Origin: an uncultured Lachnospiraceae bacterium
GTDB lineage: Bacteria > Bacillota_A > Clostridia > Lachnospirales > Lachnospiraceae
DNA: 21,369 nt
NCBI GenBank assembly: GCA_902767195.1
Contig: CACXGS010000384.1
Span: 1 to 21,369, forward strand
Direction of reading: 5' to 3'
This document shows positions 13,847-21,369 of the stretch, in pieces; position 1 is the stretch's first letter, and each line of letters opens with the position of its first letter. The translations under genes were made by a program, and so were the position numbers. Below the pieces are notes generated by a model. That model worked only from the letters and a program-made list of their open reading frames with translations. It did no database searches and had not been told where the DNA came from.

Positions 13847-15514
13847 ATGGCGACAGAAGAAAAAGTTTCCAGGAATTTTATAGAGCTTCTAATTGATGAA
13901 GACCTGAAAGAGGGGGTCTATGATCATGTCATGACCAGGTTCCCGCCGGAACCTAACGGATATCTCCATATCGGTCATGCTAAGTCTATACTGCTGAACT
14001 ACGGTCTGGCAGAAGAGTATGGCGGCAAGTTTAATCTTCGTTTTGATGATACCAACCCCACCAAGGAAAAAGTGGAGTTTGTGGAATCCATCAAGAAAGA
14101 TGTGGAGTGGCTGGGGGCTGACTATGAGGACCGGCTTTTCTTTGCATCCGATTATTTTGACCAGATGTACGAGGCTGCTGTAACGCTGATCCGAAAGGGC
14201 AAGGCTTATGTCTGTGATCTGACAGCGGACCAGATCCGTGAGTACCGGGGAACTCTGACAGAGCCGGGAAAGAACTCTCCCTACCGTGACCGGTCTGTGG
14301 AGGAGAACCTGGAGCTTTTCGAGAAGATGAAGAACGGGGAATTCAAAGATGGGGAAAAAGTGCTGCGGGCCAAGATTGACATGGCTTCCGGCAACATTAA
14401 CATGAGAGATCCCATCATCTACCGCGTGGCTCACATGCCTCACCATAATACCGGGGATAAATGGTGTATTTATCCAATGTATGATTTTGCTCACCCCATT
14501 GAAGATGCTATTGAAGGAGTCACTCATTCCATCTGTACTCTGGAATTTGAAGATCACAGACCTCTCTATGACTGGGTGGTTCGTGAGATTGGCTATGAGA
14601 TGCCTCCCCGTCAGATTGAGTTTGCCAAGATGTACCTTACCAATGTGATCACCGGCAAGCGCTATATTAAGAAGCTGGTGGAAGAAGGTATTGTTGACGG
14701 ATGGGACGATCCCAGGCTGGTGTCTATTGCCGCCCTTCGAAGAAGAGGCTTTACTCCGGAATCTATCCGGCGTTTTATCGAACTGGCCGGCGTCTCCAAG
14801 GCTCACAGTTCTGTGGATTATGCCATGCTGGAGTACTGCATCAGGGATGACCTCAAGCTGAAGAAAGCCCGTATGATGGCTGCCCTTGATCCGGTTAAGG
14901 TCATCATTGACAACTACCCGGAAGGACAGATTGAATATCTGGATGTAGAGAATAATAAAGAGAATGAAGAGCTTGGTTCCAGAAAAGTTGCCTTTGGCAG
15001 AGAACTTTATATAGATCGGGAAGATTTTATGATCGATCCGCCTAAGAAATATTTCCGTCTCTATCCCGGTAACGAAGTACGACTGATGAATGCCTATTTT
15101 GTCACCTGTGTCGACTATAAGACAGACGAAGAGGGCAATGTGACAGAGATTCACTGTACTTACGACCCGGAGACAAAGAGTGGCAGCGGATTCACCGGCA
15201 GAAAGGTAAAGGGAACCATTCACTGGGTCAGTGCTGATGAGTGTGTGGATGCGGAAGTCCGTCTCTACGAGAATATCGTGGACGAGGAGAAGGGTGTCTA
15301 CAATGAAGACGGCAGCCTTAATCTTAACCCCAACTCCCTTACTGTGTTGAAGCACTGTAAGCTGGAGAAGGCGCTGGAACAGGCTAAGCCTTATGACAGT
15401 TTCCAGTTTGTGCGCAAGGGCTATTTCTGTGTGGATGCCAAAGACAGCAGACCGGACCGGCTGGTCTTCAATCGGATCGTCTCCCTCAAGAGCTCTTTCA
15501 AATTAAAAAAATAA
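13847..15514 (+). CDS. glnS: Glutaminyl-tRNA synthetase
   Basis: A class I synthetase that charges tRNA-Gln with glutamine in the cytoplasm. [16 protein letters not shown] (32-47) contains the ATP-binding HIGH motif (41-44), and RFDDTNP (65-71) follows as in all GlnRS. The C-terminal beta-barrel anticodon-binding region starts near residue 340 ([25 protein letters not shown]). At 555 residues it is the usual length without the N-terminal extension of eukaryotes. The KMSKS loop, MSK in Escherichia coli, reads ITGKR at 268-272, so Lys271 is kept but the rest differs. GGAGGAG lies just before the ATG. Only 35 bases separate it from the upstream gene, and a strong terminator follows at 15604. GlnRS versus GluRS is decided by the [14 protein letters not shown] sequence. 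Confidence 0.97.
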   Translation: MATEEKVSRNFIELLIDEDLKEGVYDHVMTRFPPEPNGYLHIGHAKSILLNYGLAEEYGGKFNLRFDDTNPTKEKVEFVESIKKDVEWLGADYEDRLFFASDYFDQMYEAAVTLIRKGKAYVCDLTADQIREYRGTLTEPGKNSPYRDRSVEENLELFEKMKNGEFKDGEKVLRAKIDMASGNINMRDPIIYRVAHMPHHNTGDKWCIYPMYDFAHPIEDAIEGVTHSICTLEFEDHRPLYDWVVREIGYEMPPRQIEFAKMYLTNVITGKRYIKKLVEEGIVDGWDDPRLVSIAALRRRGFTPESIRRFIELAGVSKAHSSVDYAMLEYCIRDDLKLKKARMMAALDPVKVIIDNYPEGQIEYLDVENNKENEELGSRKVAFGRELYIDREDFMIDPPKKYFRLYPGNEVRLMNAYFVTCVDYKTDEEGNVTEIHCTYDPETKSGSGFTGRKVKGTIHWVSADECVDAEVRLYENIVDEEKGVYNEDGSLNLNPNSLTVLKHCKLEKALEQAKPYDSFQFVRKGYFCVDAKDSRPDRLVFNRIVSLKSSFKLKK

Positions 15515-15603
15515 GAAAGTGATTAGACAGTTTCCTTCAAATAGAAGAAGGATTTGACAGAATTATCCGGTTGTTTATCGGAATTATGATGACATTTACA
15601 AAA

Positions 15604-15651
15604 AATCCTTCAGATTATTTGCTATTTAGTACAATCTGAAGGATTGTTTTT
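15604..15651 (+). terminator. Strong intrinsic terminator after glnS
   Basis: A perfect 13-bp stem pairs AATCCTTCAGATT (15604-15616) with AATCTGAAGGATT (15633-15645) across a 16-base loop, followed by G and TTTTTT. The spacer 15515-15728 also holds a small bulged hairpin (AATT..CCG / CGGAATT, 15561-15585). I find no T-box consensus in it. Confidence 0.92.
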
Positions 15652-15672
15652 TATGCAGGACTAATATAAAAT
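15644..15672 (+). promoter_or_regulatory. Weak candidate promoter for the nfnA-ilv operon
   Basis: TTGTTT (15644-15649) and TAAAAT (15667-15672; 5 of 6) lie 17 bases apart, overlapping the terminator tail. A perfect TTGACA at 15554-15559 lies upstream of the hairpin but has only a poor -10 (TATCGG, 16 bases away). Neither is certain. Confidence 0.3.
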
Positions 15673-15728
15673 AGTAATAATTAATTTTAATTTCCCGAAG
15701 GGATTATGATGTTAGAGAGGTGTGAATC

Positions 15729-16562
15729 ATGTATCAGATAGTAAGGAAAGAGATCCTGAATGACCTGGTGGAGCTGATGGAGATCCATGCTCCGTATGTT
15801 TCCAGGAAATGCGAGCCCGGTCAGTTTGTTATTGTCCGTGTGGATGAAGATGGGGAACGGGTTCCTCTGACCATCGCCGATTATGACCGGGAGAAAGAAA
15901 CCGTTACGATTATTTATCAGGTGGTAGGATACTCCACCAAACTTCTTTCTGAGAAAAAAGAAGGAGATTATCTCCAGGACTTTGTTGGTCCGCTGGGAGT
16001 ACCTGCAGAACTTTCGAAAAAAGAAAAGAAAGTGATCGGTGTAGCCGGCGGAGTCGGAGCGGCACCTCTTTATCCTCAGCTGAGAAAGCTGGCTGAGCAG
16101 GGAACCAAGGTGGAAGTGATCATTGGCGGAAAGAGTGAGCCATATGTGCTTCTGGCTGAAAAGTTTGCCAGCTTCTGTGAGAATGTTTATATCGCCACGG
16201 ATGACGGATCTGCCGGAACGAAGGGTTTTGTTACAACGGTCCTTCAGGATCTTCTGGAGAAAGACAGAGATGCCTATGAAGAATGCATCGCCATCGGTCC
16301 GCTGATCATGATGAAAAATGTGGTGAAGGTGACCAGACCCTTTGACCTTCATACCATGGTATCCCTGAATCCCATTATGATTGATGGTACCGGCATGTGC
16401 GGCGGATGCCGTGTAACCGTTGGCGGCCAGACGAAGTTTGCCTGTGTTGACGGTCCGGATTTTGACGGATTCCTCGTAGATTTTGACGAGTGTATGACAA
16501 GACAGGGATATTTTAAAGAAGAAGAACACCAGTGCAGGATCGGTCTTACAGGAGGGAAATAA
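15729..16562 (+). CDS. nfnA: NfnA-like FAD/NAD-binding [2Fe-2S] protein (sulfide/dihydroorotate dehydrogenase-like)
   Basis: Probable small subunit of NADH-dependent ferredoxin:NADP+ oxidoreductase, a cytoplasmic complex that makes NADPH by flavin-based electron bifurcation. The 277-residue protein is a ferredoxin reductase-like fold: FAD site around VPLTIADYD (45-53), NAD site GVAGGVGAAPL (104-114), and a C-terminal [2Fe-2S] site with C224, C227 and C239 in GTGMCGGCR and TKFACVDGP. Asp219 precedes the cluster; an Asp ligand is known for NfnA. GAGAGG upstream supports the start. The gene ends two bases before nfnB. PyrK/SudB relatives look similar, but the paired nfnB and the single cluster pattern favour Nfn. 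A role in glutamate synthase electron transfer is the main alternative. Confidence 0.85.
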   Translation: MYQIVRKEILNDLVELMEIHAPYVSRKCEPGQFVIVRVDEDGERVPLTIADYDREKETVTIIYQVVGYSTKLLSEKKEGDYLQDFVGPLGVPAELSKKEKKVIGVAGGVGAAPLYPQLRKLAEQGTKVEVIIGGKSEPYVLLAEKFASFCENVYIATDDGSAGTKGFVTTVLQDLLEKDRDAYEECIAIGPLIMMKNVVKVTRPFDLHTMVSLNPIMIDGTGMCGGCRVTVGGQTKFACVDGPDFDGFLVDFDECMTRQGYFKEEEHQCRIGLTGGK

Positions 16563-16564
16563 AT

Positions 16565-17962
16565 ATGGCAAAGAAAAATATGAGTCAGGTGAAGGTTCCC
16601 ATGCCGGAGCAGGAGCCGGATGTAAGAAATAAGAATTTTGAAGAAGTTGCTCTGGGATACACAGCCGAGATGGCTATGGAAGAAGCCACAAGATGTCTGA
16701 ACTGTAAGAACAGTCCCTGTGTGGGAGGCTGTCCTGTGAATGTGCCGATCCCGGCCTTTATCGCCAAGGTTGCGGAAGGAGATTTCGAGGAAGCCTACCA
16801 GATTATCACCAGTGAGAATGCCCTTCCTGCAATCTGCGGACGTGTCTGTCCACAGGAGAACCAGTGTGAAGGAAAATGTGTCCGCGCTATCAAAGGCGAG
16901 GCAGTCGGAATCGGCCGTCTGGAAAGATTTGTTGCGGACTATCATATGAGCCATGCCGAGGCAGCTCCGGTAGAGATTGAGAAAAACGGAAAGAAAGTTG
17001 CTGTTGTGGGTTCCGGTCCTTCCGGCATCACCTGTGCGGGAGAACTGATCAAGAAAGGATACGATGTGACGGTATTCGAAGCACTCCACAAGCCGGGCGG
17101 AGTTCTCAGCTATGGTATTCCTGAATTCCGTCTGCCCAAAGATCTGGTGGCAAGAGAGATAAAGAGTGTGGAAGACCTGGGCGTGGATATTGAGACCAAT
17201 GTCATTGTGGGTCGTTCCATTACTGTAGATGAGCTGATGGAAGACGGGTATGATGCCGTGTTTATCGGCAGCGGCGCAGGCCTTCCCCGTTTCTTAAGGA
17301 TTCCGGGAGAGAATTATCTGGGTGTTGTCAGTGCCAATGAATTCCTTACCAGGGTGAACCTTATGAAAGGATACCAGTTCCCCAGGACGGCCACCCCGGT
17401 TAAAGTGGGAAAACGTGTCGCAGTTGTCGGTGCAGGAAATGTGGCTATGGATGCAGCCAGAACTGCCAAGCGCCTTGGCGCCGAGGAAGTATATATTGTA
17501 TATAGAAGAAGTGAAGAAGAAGCTCCCGCCCGTCTGGAGGAGCTCAATCACGCCAAAGAAGAAGGAATCATTTTCCGTTTCCTGAATAATCCTGCCGCTA
17601 TTCTCGGTGACGACAAAGGCTGGGTCAAGGGAATGGAGATTGTAAAACAGGAGCTGGGTGAACCGGATGCCTCGGGCAGAAGAAGACCGGTTCCCATCGA
17701 AGGTTCCAACTATATTATGGATGTGGACATGGTGGTAATCGCCATCGGCCAGAGTCCCAACCCCCTGATCCGTCAGACCACACCGGGTCTGGATACCGAG
17801 AAGTGGGGAGGTATTATTGTTAACGAAGAGACCATGGAGTCTTCCAAAGAGAACGTTTACGCCGGTGGAGACACCGTGACGGGCGCTGCTACAGTCATTC
17901 TGGCCATGGGAGCCGGAAAGAAGGCTGCGGCTGCTATCGATGAAAAACTGTCGGGGAGGTAA
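16565..17962 (+). CDS. nfnB: NfnB-like / GltA-type NADPH-dependent oxidoreductase subunit
   Basis: Probable large subunit of the Nfn complex; databases often call it glutamate synthase small chain (gltA). The 465-residue protein has an N-terminal Fe-S region with [14 protein letters not shown] (44-57; C44, C47, C52, C56) and [15 protein letters not shown] (91-105; C91, C95, C101, C105), enough for two [4Fe-4S] clusters. Then come the FAD motif GSGPSG (149-154), the NADPH motif [13 protein letters not shown] (287-299) and the terminal FAD segment [20 protein letters not shown] (432-451). The frame extends upstream to 16532, but GGAGGG just before 16565 and the NfnA stop make 16565 the start. 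No large glutamate synthase subunit lies nearby, which favours Nfn. It is followed after 5 bases by leuB. Confidence 0.88.
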   Translation: MAKKNMSQVKVPMPEQEPDVRNKNFEEVALGYTAEMAMEEATRCLNCKNSPCVGGCPVNVPIPAFIAKVAEGDFEEAYQIITSENALPAICGRVCPQENQCEGKCVRAIKGEAVGIGRLERFVADYHMSHAEAAPVEIEKNGKKVAVVGSGPSGITCAGELIKKGYDVTVFEALHKPGGVLSYGIPEFRLPKDLVAREIKSVEDLGVDIETNVIVGRSITVDELMEDGYDAVFIGSGAGLPRFLRIPGENYLGVVSANEFLTRVNLMKGYQFPRTATPVKVGKRVAVVGAGNVAMDAARTAKRLGAEEVYIVYRRSEEEAPARLEELNHAKEEGIIFRFLNNPAAILGDDKGWVKGMEIVKQELGEPDASGRRRPVPIEGSNYIMDVDMVVIAIGQSPNPLIRQTTPGLDTEKWGGIIVNEETMESSKENVYAGGDTVTGAATVILAMGAGKKAAAAIDEKLSGR

Positions 17963-17967
17963 TCATT

Positions 17968-19062
17968 ATGGGCTATAAAATAGGCATCATCAGAGGAGAC
18001 GGAATCGGTCCGGAGATTGTACGGGAAGCGCAGAAGGTCCTTGAGACAGTGGCAGACCAGGCCGGTCTGGACTTTACCTATGTGGATATTCTTCTCGGCG
18101 GAGCATCGATTGATGCAACCGGCGAGCCTCTGACCAAAGAAGCACTGGAGACCGCTGCATCCTGTGATGCAGTCCTTATGGGATCAATCGGCGGCAACAC
18201 CTCTACATCCCCCTGGTACAAGCTTCCTCCCAATCTGAGACCGGAAGCCGGCCTTCTGGGGATCAGAAAGGGACTCGGACTCTTTGCCAACCTGAGGCCT
18301 GCCTATCTCTATGATCAGCTTCGGGCAGCCTGTCCTCTCCGGGACGAGATTATCGGAGACGGATTTGACCTGGTTGTCATGCGTGAGCTGACCGGCGGTC
18401 TGTATTTTGGTGAGAGAAAAACCTTTGAGGAAGACGGGATTACCAAGGCAGTGGATACCCTGGTATACGGGGAAGACGAGATCCGGCGAATTGCCATTCG
18501 CGGGTTTGACATTGCCATGAAGCGCCGTAAGAAAGTCACCAGTGTAGATAAAGCCAATGTACTTGATTCCTCCAGACTCTGGAGAAAAGTGGTCAATGAG
18601 GTGGCAAAGGATTATCCTGAAGTGGAATTGGAACACATGCTGGTGGACAACTGTGCCATGCAGCTTGTGCGGGATCCCAGACAGTTTGACGTCATCCTGA
18701 CGGAGAACATGTTCGGGGATATCCTCTCTGACGAGGCCAGTATGGTAACAGGTTCTATCGGAATGCTTTCTTCCGCCAGCCTGAAAGAGGGCAGCTTCGG
18801 TCTCTATGAGCCAAGCCACGGCTCCGCGCCGGATATCGCGGGAAAAGATATCGCCAACCCCATTGCGACAATCCTGTCGGCTTCCATGATGCTGCGTTAT
18901 TCCTTTAATCTGGACGCAGCTGCGGATGCAGTGGATGAAGCCGTGAAGAAAGTTCTGGAAGATGGTTACCGTACTGTGGATATCATGTCTCCCGGCATGA
19001 AGAAGATCGGGACTGCCGAGATGGGTGACCGAATCGTGGAACGAATAAAGTTAGAGGCGTAA
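17968..19062 (+). CDS. leuB: 3-isopropylmalate dehydrogenase
   Basis: Oxidises and decarboxylates 3-isopropylmalate to 2-ketoisocaproate with NAD+ in leucine synthesis. The 364-residue protein carries the family pieces in order: GDGIGPEI (10-17), [11 protein letters not shown] (108-118) with substrate-binding Arg, the [11 protein letters not shown] motif (about 139-149) specific for LeuB, and [20 protein letters not shown] (about 249-268) with the metal-binding Asp residues. [18 protein letters not shown] (near 288-305) ends the set. Length is normal. GGGGAGG overlapping the end of nfnB supports the start, and ilvD follows after 24 bases. leuA, leuC and leuD are not in the window, so the pathway is split or continues past the right edge. 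Confidence 0.95.
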   Translation: MGYKIGIIRGDGIGPEIVREAQKVLETVADQAGLDFTYVDILLGGASIDATGEPLTKEALETAASCDAVLMGSIGGNTSTSPWYKLPPNLRPEAGLLGIRKGLGLFANLRPAYLYDQLRAACPLRDEIIGDGFDLVVMRELTGGLYFGERKTFEEDGITKAVDTLVYGEDEIRRIAIRGFDIAMKRRKKVTSVDKANVLDSSRLWRKVVNEVAKDYPEVELEHMLVDNCAMQLVRDPRQFDVILTENMFGDILSDEASMVTGSIGMLSSASLKEGSFGLYEPSHGSAPDIAGKDIANPIATILSASMMLRYSFNLDAAADAVDEAVKKVLEDGYRTVDIMSPGMKKIGTAEMGDRIVERIKLEA

Positions 19063-19086
19063 ATAATACAATGGAGGAACATATAA

Positions 19087-20760
19087 ATGAGAAGTGATCA
19101 GGTAAAAAAAGGAATGCAGCAGGCCCCTCACCGGTCTCTGTTTAATGCACTTGGATATACAAAAGAAGAGCTGGAGCGTCCTCTTGTAGGTATCTGCTGC
19201 TCATACAATGAGATTGTACCGGGACACATGAACCTGGATAAGATCTGTCAGGCGGTAAAAATGGGGGTAGCCATGGCCGGAGGAACTCCGGTAGAGTTTC
19301 CTGCCATCGCTGTATGTGACGGTATCGCCATGGGACACGTGGGAATGAAATATTCTCTGGTAACAAGAGAATTGATCGCCGATTCAACAGAGGCCATGGC
19401 CAAGGCTCATCAGTTTGACGCACTGGTTATGATTCCCAACTGTGACAAGAACGTTCCCGGCCTGCTGATGGCAGCGGCCCGCGTGAATGTTCCCACTGTA
19501 TTTGTATCCGGCGGTCCTATGCTTGCCGGACATGTGGATGGAAAGAAAAGGAGTCTTTCCTCCATGTTCGAGGCGGTAGGCGCCTATGAAGCAGGAAAAA
19601 TGAGCGAGGCAGAGGTAGAGGACTATGTCAATAACGTATGTCCCACCTGCGGCTCATGTTCCGGTATGTATACTGCCAACTCCATGAACTGTATGACAGA
19701 AGCCATCGGAATGGGCCTTCGCGGCAACGGAACGATTCCTGCCGTTTATTCTGAGAGAATCCGTCTCGCCAAGCATGCGGGAATGAAAGTCATGGAGCTT
19801 CTGGAGAAGAATATCCGTCCTCGTGACATTATGACCAAAGAGGCTTTCCTTAATTGTCTTTGTGTGGATATGGCACTGGGATGTTCCACCAATACCATGC
19901 TTCATCTTCCTGCCATTGCCCATGAAGCCGGCGTGGAGCTGAACATGGAGATTGCCAACGAAATCAGCAAGAAGACTCCTAACCTCTGCCATCTGGCACC
20001 GGCAGGTCCCACTTATATGGAGGATCTGAACGAAGCCGGCGGAGTGTATGCCGTAATGAAAGAACTGGCAGATCTGGGTCTCCTTAATACAGATCTTATT
20101 ACTGCTACCGGAAAGACTGTGGGAGAGAATATCCGGTATGCCCATAACATGAATCCCGAGGTTATCCGTCCGACAGATAATCCCTACCTGAAAGAGGGCG
20201 GTATTGCTGTTCTTAAAGGCAATCTGGCACCGGATACCGGTATTGTAAAACAGTCTGCCGTGATCCCGGAGATGATGGTCCATGAGGGTCCGGCCAGAGT
20301 ATTTGACTGCGAAGAGGATGCCATCGAAGCCATTAAGGGCGGCAAGATCGTAGAGGGTGACGTGGTAGTTATCCGCTATGAAGGTCCCAAAGGCGGCCCC
20401 GGTATGAGAGAGATGCTGAATCCGACATCTGCCATTGCAGGCATGGGTCTGGGTTCCAGCGTAGCTCTTATTACAGACGGACGTTTTTCCGGTGCATCCA
20501 GAGGCGCTTCCATCGGACACGTCTCTCCGGAGGCTGCAGTGGGTGGTCCCATTGCCCTGGTGGAAGAGGGAGATATCATTAAGATTGATATCCCCAACAA
20601 CAGCCTGAACCTGGATATCTCCGATGAGGAAATGGAAGCAAGAAGAGCAAAATGGCAGCCGAGAGAACCGAAGATTAAAGAAGGATATCTGCTTCGCTAT
20701 GCAGCTCTTGTTACCTCCGGTAACAGAGGAGCGGTTCTGGATGTGAACCAGATTAAATAA
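19087..20760 (+). CDS. ilvD: Dihydroxy-acid dehydratase
   Basis: Dehydrates 2,3-dihydroxy-isovalerate and 2,3-dihydroxy-methylvalerate to the keto acids of valine and isoleucine synthesis. The 557-residue protein matches the family length. Cluster and metal-binding parts are PNCDKNVPG (117-125, with C119 and K121) and [19 protein letters not shown] (185-203), typical of Fe-S DHADs; C37/C38 ([12 protein letters not shown]) precede them. [24 protein letters not shown] residues near 460-480 form the expected C-terminal active-site loop. GGAGGAAC sits upstream of the ATG. The ilvB gene begins 36 bases downstream. Fe-S dependence makes it oxygen sensitive, fitting an anaerobe. Confidence 0.97.
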   Translation: MRSDQVKKGMQQAPHRSLFNALGYTKEELERPLVGICCSYNEIVPGHMNLDKICQAVKMGVAMAGGTPVEFPAIAVCDGIAMGHVGMKYSLVTRELIADSTEAMAKAHQFDALVMIPNCDKNVPGLLMAAARVNVPTVFVSGGPMLAGHVDGKKRSLSSMFEAVGAYEAGKMSEAEVEDYVNNVCPTCGSCSGMYTANSMNCMTEAIGMGLRGNGTIPAVYSERIRLAKHAGMKVMELLEKNIRPRDIMTKEAFLNCLCVDMALGCSTNTMLHLPAIAHEAGVELNMEIANEISKKTPNLCHLAPAGPTYMEDLNEAGGVYAVMKELADLGLLNTDLITATGKTVGENIRYAHNMNPEVIRPTDNPYLKEGGIAVLKGNLAPDTGIVKQSAVIPEMMVHEGPARVFDCEEDAIEAIKGGKIVEGDVVVIRYEGPKGGPGMREMLNPTSAIAGMGLGSSVALITDGRFSGASRGASIGHVSPEAAVGGPIALVEEGDIIKIDIPNNSLNLDISDEEMEARRAKWQPREPKIKEGYLLRYAALVTSGNRGAVLDVNQIK

Positions 20761-20796
20761 AAAGACACTCGACAGTTTAACAGAAAGGAATATCTG

Positions 20797-21369
20797 ATGA
20801 AACAGATGCTGAATGGTTCAGAGATCATCGTAGAATGCCTGAAAGAGCAGGGAGTGGATACTGTATTCGGTTATCCCGGAGGCGCGATCCTGAACGTATA
20901 TGATGAGTTATATAAACACAGTGATGAAATCAGGCATATTCTGACATCTCATGAGCAGGGAGCTGCCCACGCAGCGGACGGATATGCAAGATCAACCGGA
21001 AAAGTGGGAGTATGTTTTGCCACTTCCGGACCCGGAGCGACAAATCTGGTTACGGGACTGGCTACGGCTTATATGGATTCCATCCCGGTCATTGCTATCA
21101 CCTGTAATGTGGGTATCAGCCTCCTGGGTAAGGACTCTTTCCAGGAGATCGATATCAAAGGAATATCCATGCCCATCACAAAGCATAATTATATCGTAAA
21201 AGATGTGGAGAAACTTGCCGGTGTGATCAGGGAAGCCTTCCGTATCGCCAATTCCGGAAGAAAAGGACCGGTTCTTATTGACGTGACAAAGGACGTTACA
21301 GCTTCTACAACCATGTATGAGTCTGTGGATCCGGCTCCTATCTACCCGGTCAGCGACACGATTCAGGAA
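20797..21369 (+). CDS. ilvB: Acetolactate synthase large subunit, 5' part (runs off the right edge)
   Basis: Joins two pyruvates, or pyruvate and 2-ketobutyrate, to give acetolactate or acetohydroxybutyrate, using TPP. Only the first 191 codons are present: the N-terminal TPP-enzyme pyrimidine-binding domain. [14 protein letters not shown] (23-36) and [15 protein letters not shown] (51-65), with the catalytic Glu53, are diagnostic, as are [18 protein letters not shown] and [14 protein letters not shown]. The position of the usual GQV reads CNVG. AGAAAGGAA (20782-20790) supports the start. The TPP diphosphate-binding domain, and any ilvN regulatory subunit, lie beyond the window. Catabolic acetolactate synthase (AlsS) is less likely because of the ilvD/leuB neighbours. 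Confidence 0.94.
   Translation, partial: MKQMLNGSEIIVECLKEQGVDTVFGYPGGAILNVYDELYKHSDEIRHILTSHEQGAAHAADGYARSTGKVGVCFATSGPGATNLVTGLATAYMDSIPVIAITCNVGISLLGKDSFQEIDIKGISMPITKHNYIVKDVEKLAGVIREAFRIANSGRKGPVLIDVTKDVTASTTMYESVDPAPIYPVSDTIQE

Noticed and set aside
13889..15355. A 488-codon open frame antisense to glnS, and similar long antisense frames over the 719, 6072, 15729 and 19087 genes
   Set aside because: They are mirror frames produced by codon bias of the sense genes. Their products are low-complexity His/Ile/Leu-rich strings with no motif and no ribosome site.
15515..15728. T-box or other riboswitch ahead of nfnA and the ilv genes
   Set aside because: No T-box consensus or conserved aptamer pattern is visible; the main hairpin is a plain terminator with a T run after glnS.
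16532..16564. Earlier start for nfnB at 16532
   Set aside because: It lies inside the end of nfnA without a good ribosome site; GGAGGG directly precedes the ATG at 16565.
1..21369. CRISPR array, insertion sequence, prophage or integrase
   Set aside because: No regular repeats with spacers, no transposase or recombinase-like protein and no terminal inverted repeats were seen.

Overview
The window looks like a chromosomal piece of an anaerobic, low-to-middle GC Clostridia, most likely Lachnospiraceae. The grounds are the protein styles (a Firmicutes-type GlnRS with an altered KMSKS loop, NfnAB-type flavoproteins, a FUSC transporter with a long cytoplasmic tail, a YfhO/CsbB-like pair), purine-rich Shine-Dalgarno sites and AT-rich spacers. 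The taxon is inferred from remembered family resemblance, not from a search. I see no insertion sequence, phage gene, integrase, CRISPR array or rRNA.

Layout. (1) 1-488, minus strand: the 5' part of a membrane protein gene running off the left edge, with a promoter at 538-566. (2) 719-4035, plus: a CDP-glycerol glycerophosphotransferase (teichoic-acid type), then a PurF-like amidophosphoribosyltransferase that has lost its glutaminase residues. (3) 4060-4103: a terminator between convergent genes, then a small lipoprotein gene (4096-4527, minus). (4) 4732-12708, plus: six closely spaced genes, namely a FUSC transporter fused to a degenerate HAD domain, a transmembrane Ser/Thr kinase with a duplicated extracellular domain, a YfhO-family membrane protein overlapping a CsbB-like glycosyltransferase, a STAS anti-anti-sigma factor and a HATPase anti-sigma factor/kinase. 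(5) 12772-12941: tRNA-Thr(GGT) with its own promoter and terminator. (6) 12984-15514: a secreted C39-like protein, then glnS. (7) 15604-15650: a strong terminator. (8) 15729-21369, plus: nfnA, nfnB, leuB, ilvD and the first third of ilvB, running off the right edge.

How the genes may work together. The first half is mainly about the cell envelope: polymer synthesis (glycerophosphotransferase), sugar decoration of an anionic polymer (GT2 plus YfhO, as in Bacillus LTA glycosylation), envelope sensing (transmembrane kinase) and partner switching of a sigma factor (STAS plus HATPase). The second half is housekeeping: GlnRS, NADPH supply by Nfn, and branched-chain amino acid synthesis, which consumes NADPH at the IlvC step and has Fe-S or TPP enzymes.

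The most unusual items are the PurF-like protein (catalytic Cys replaced by Gly, Fe-S and PRPP motifs kept), the pseudo-HAD tail on the FUSC transporter, and the grouping of kinase, glycosylation pair and partner-switching module in one apparent operon.
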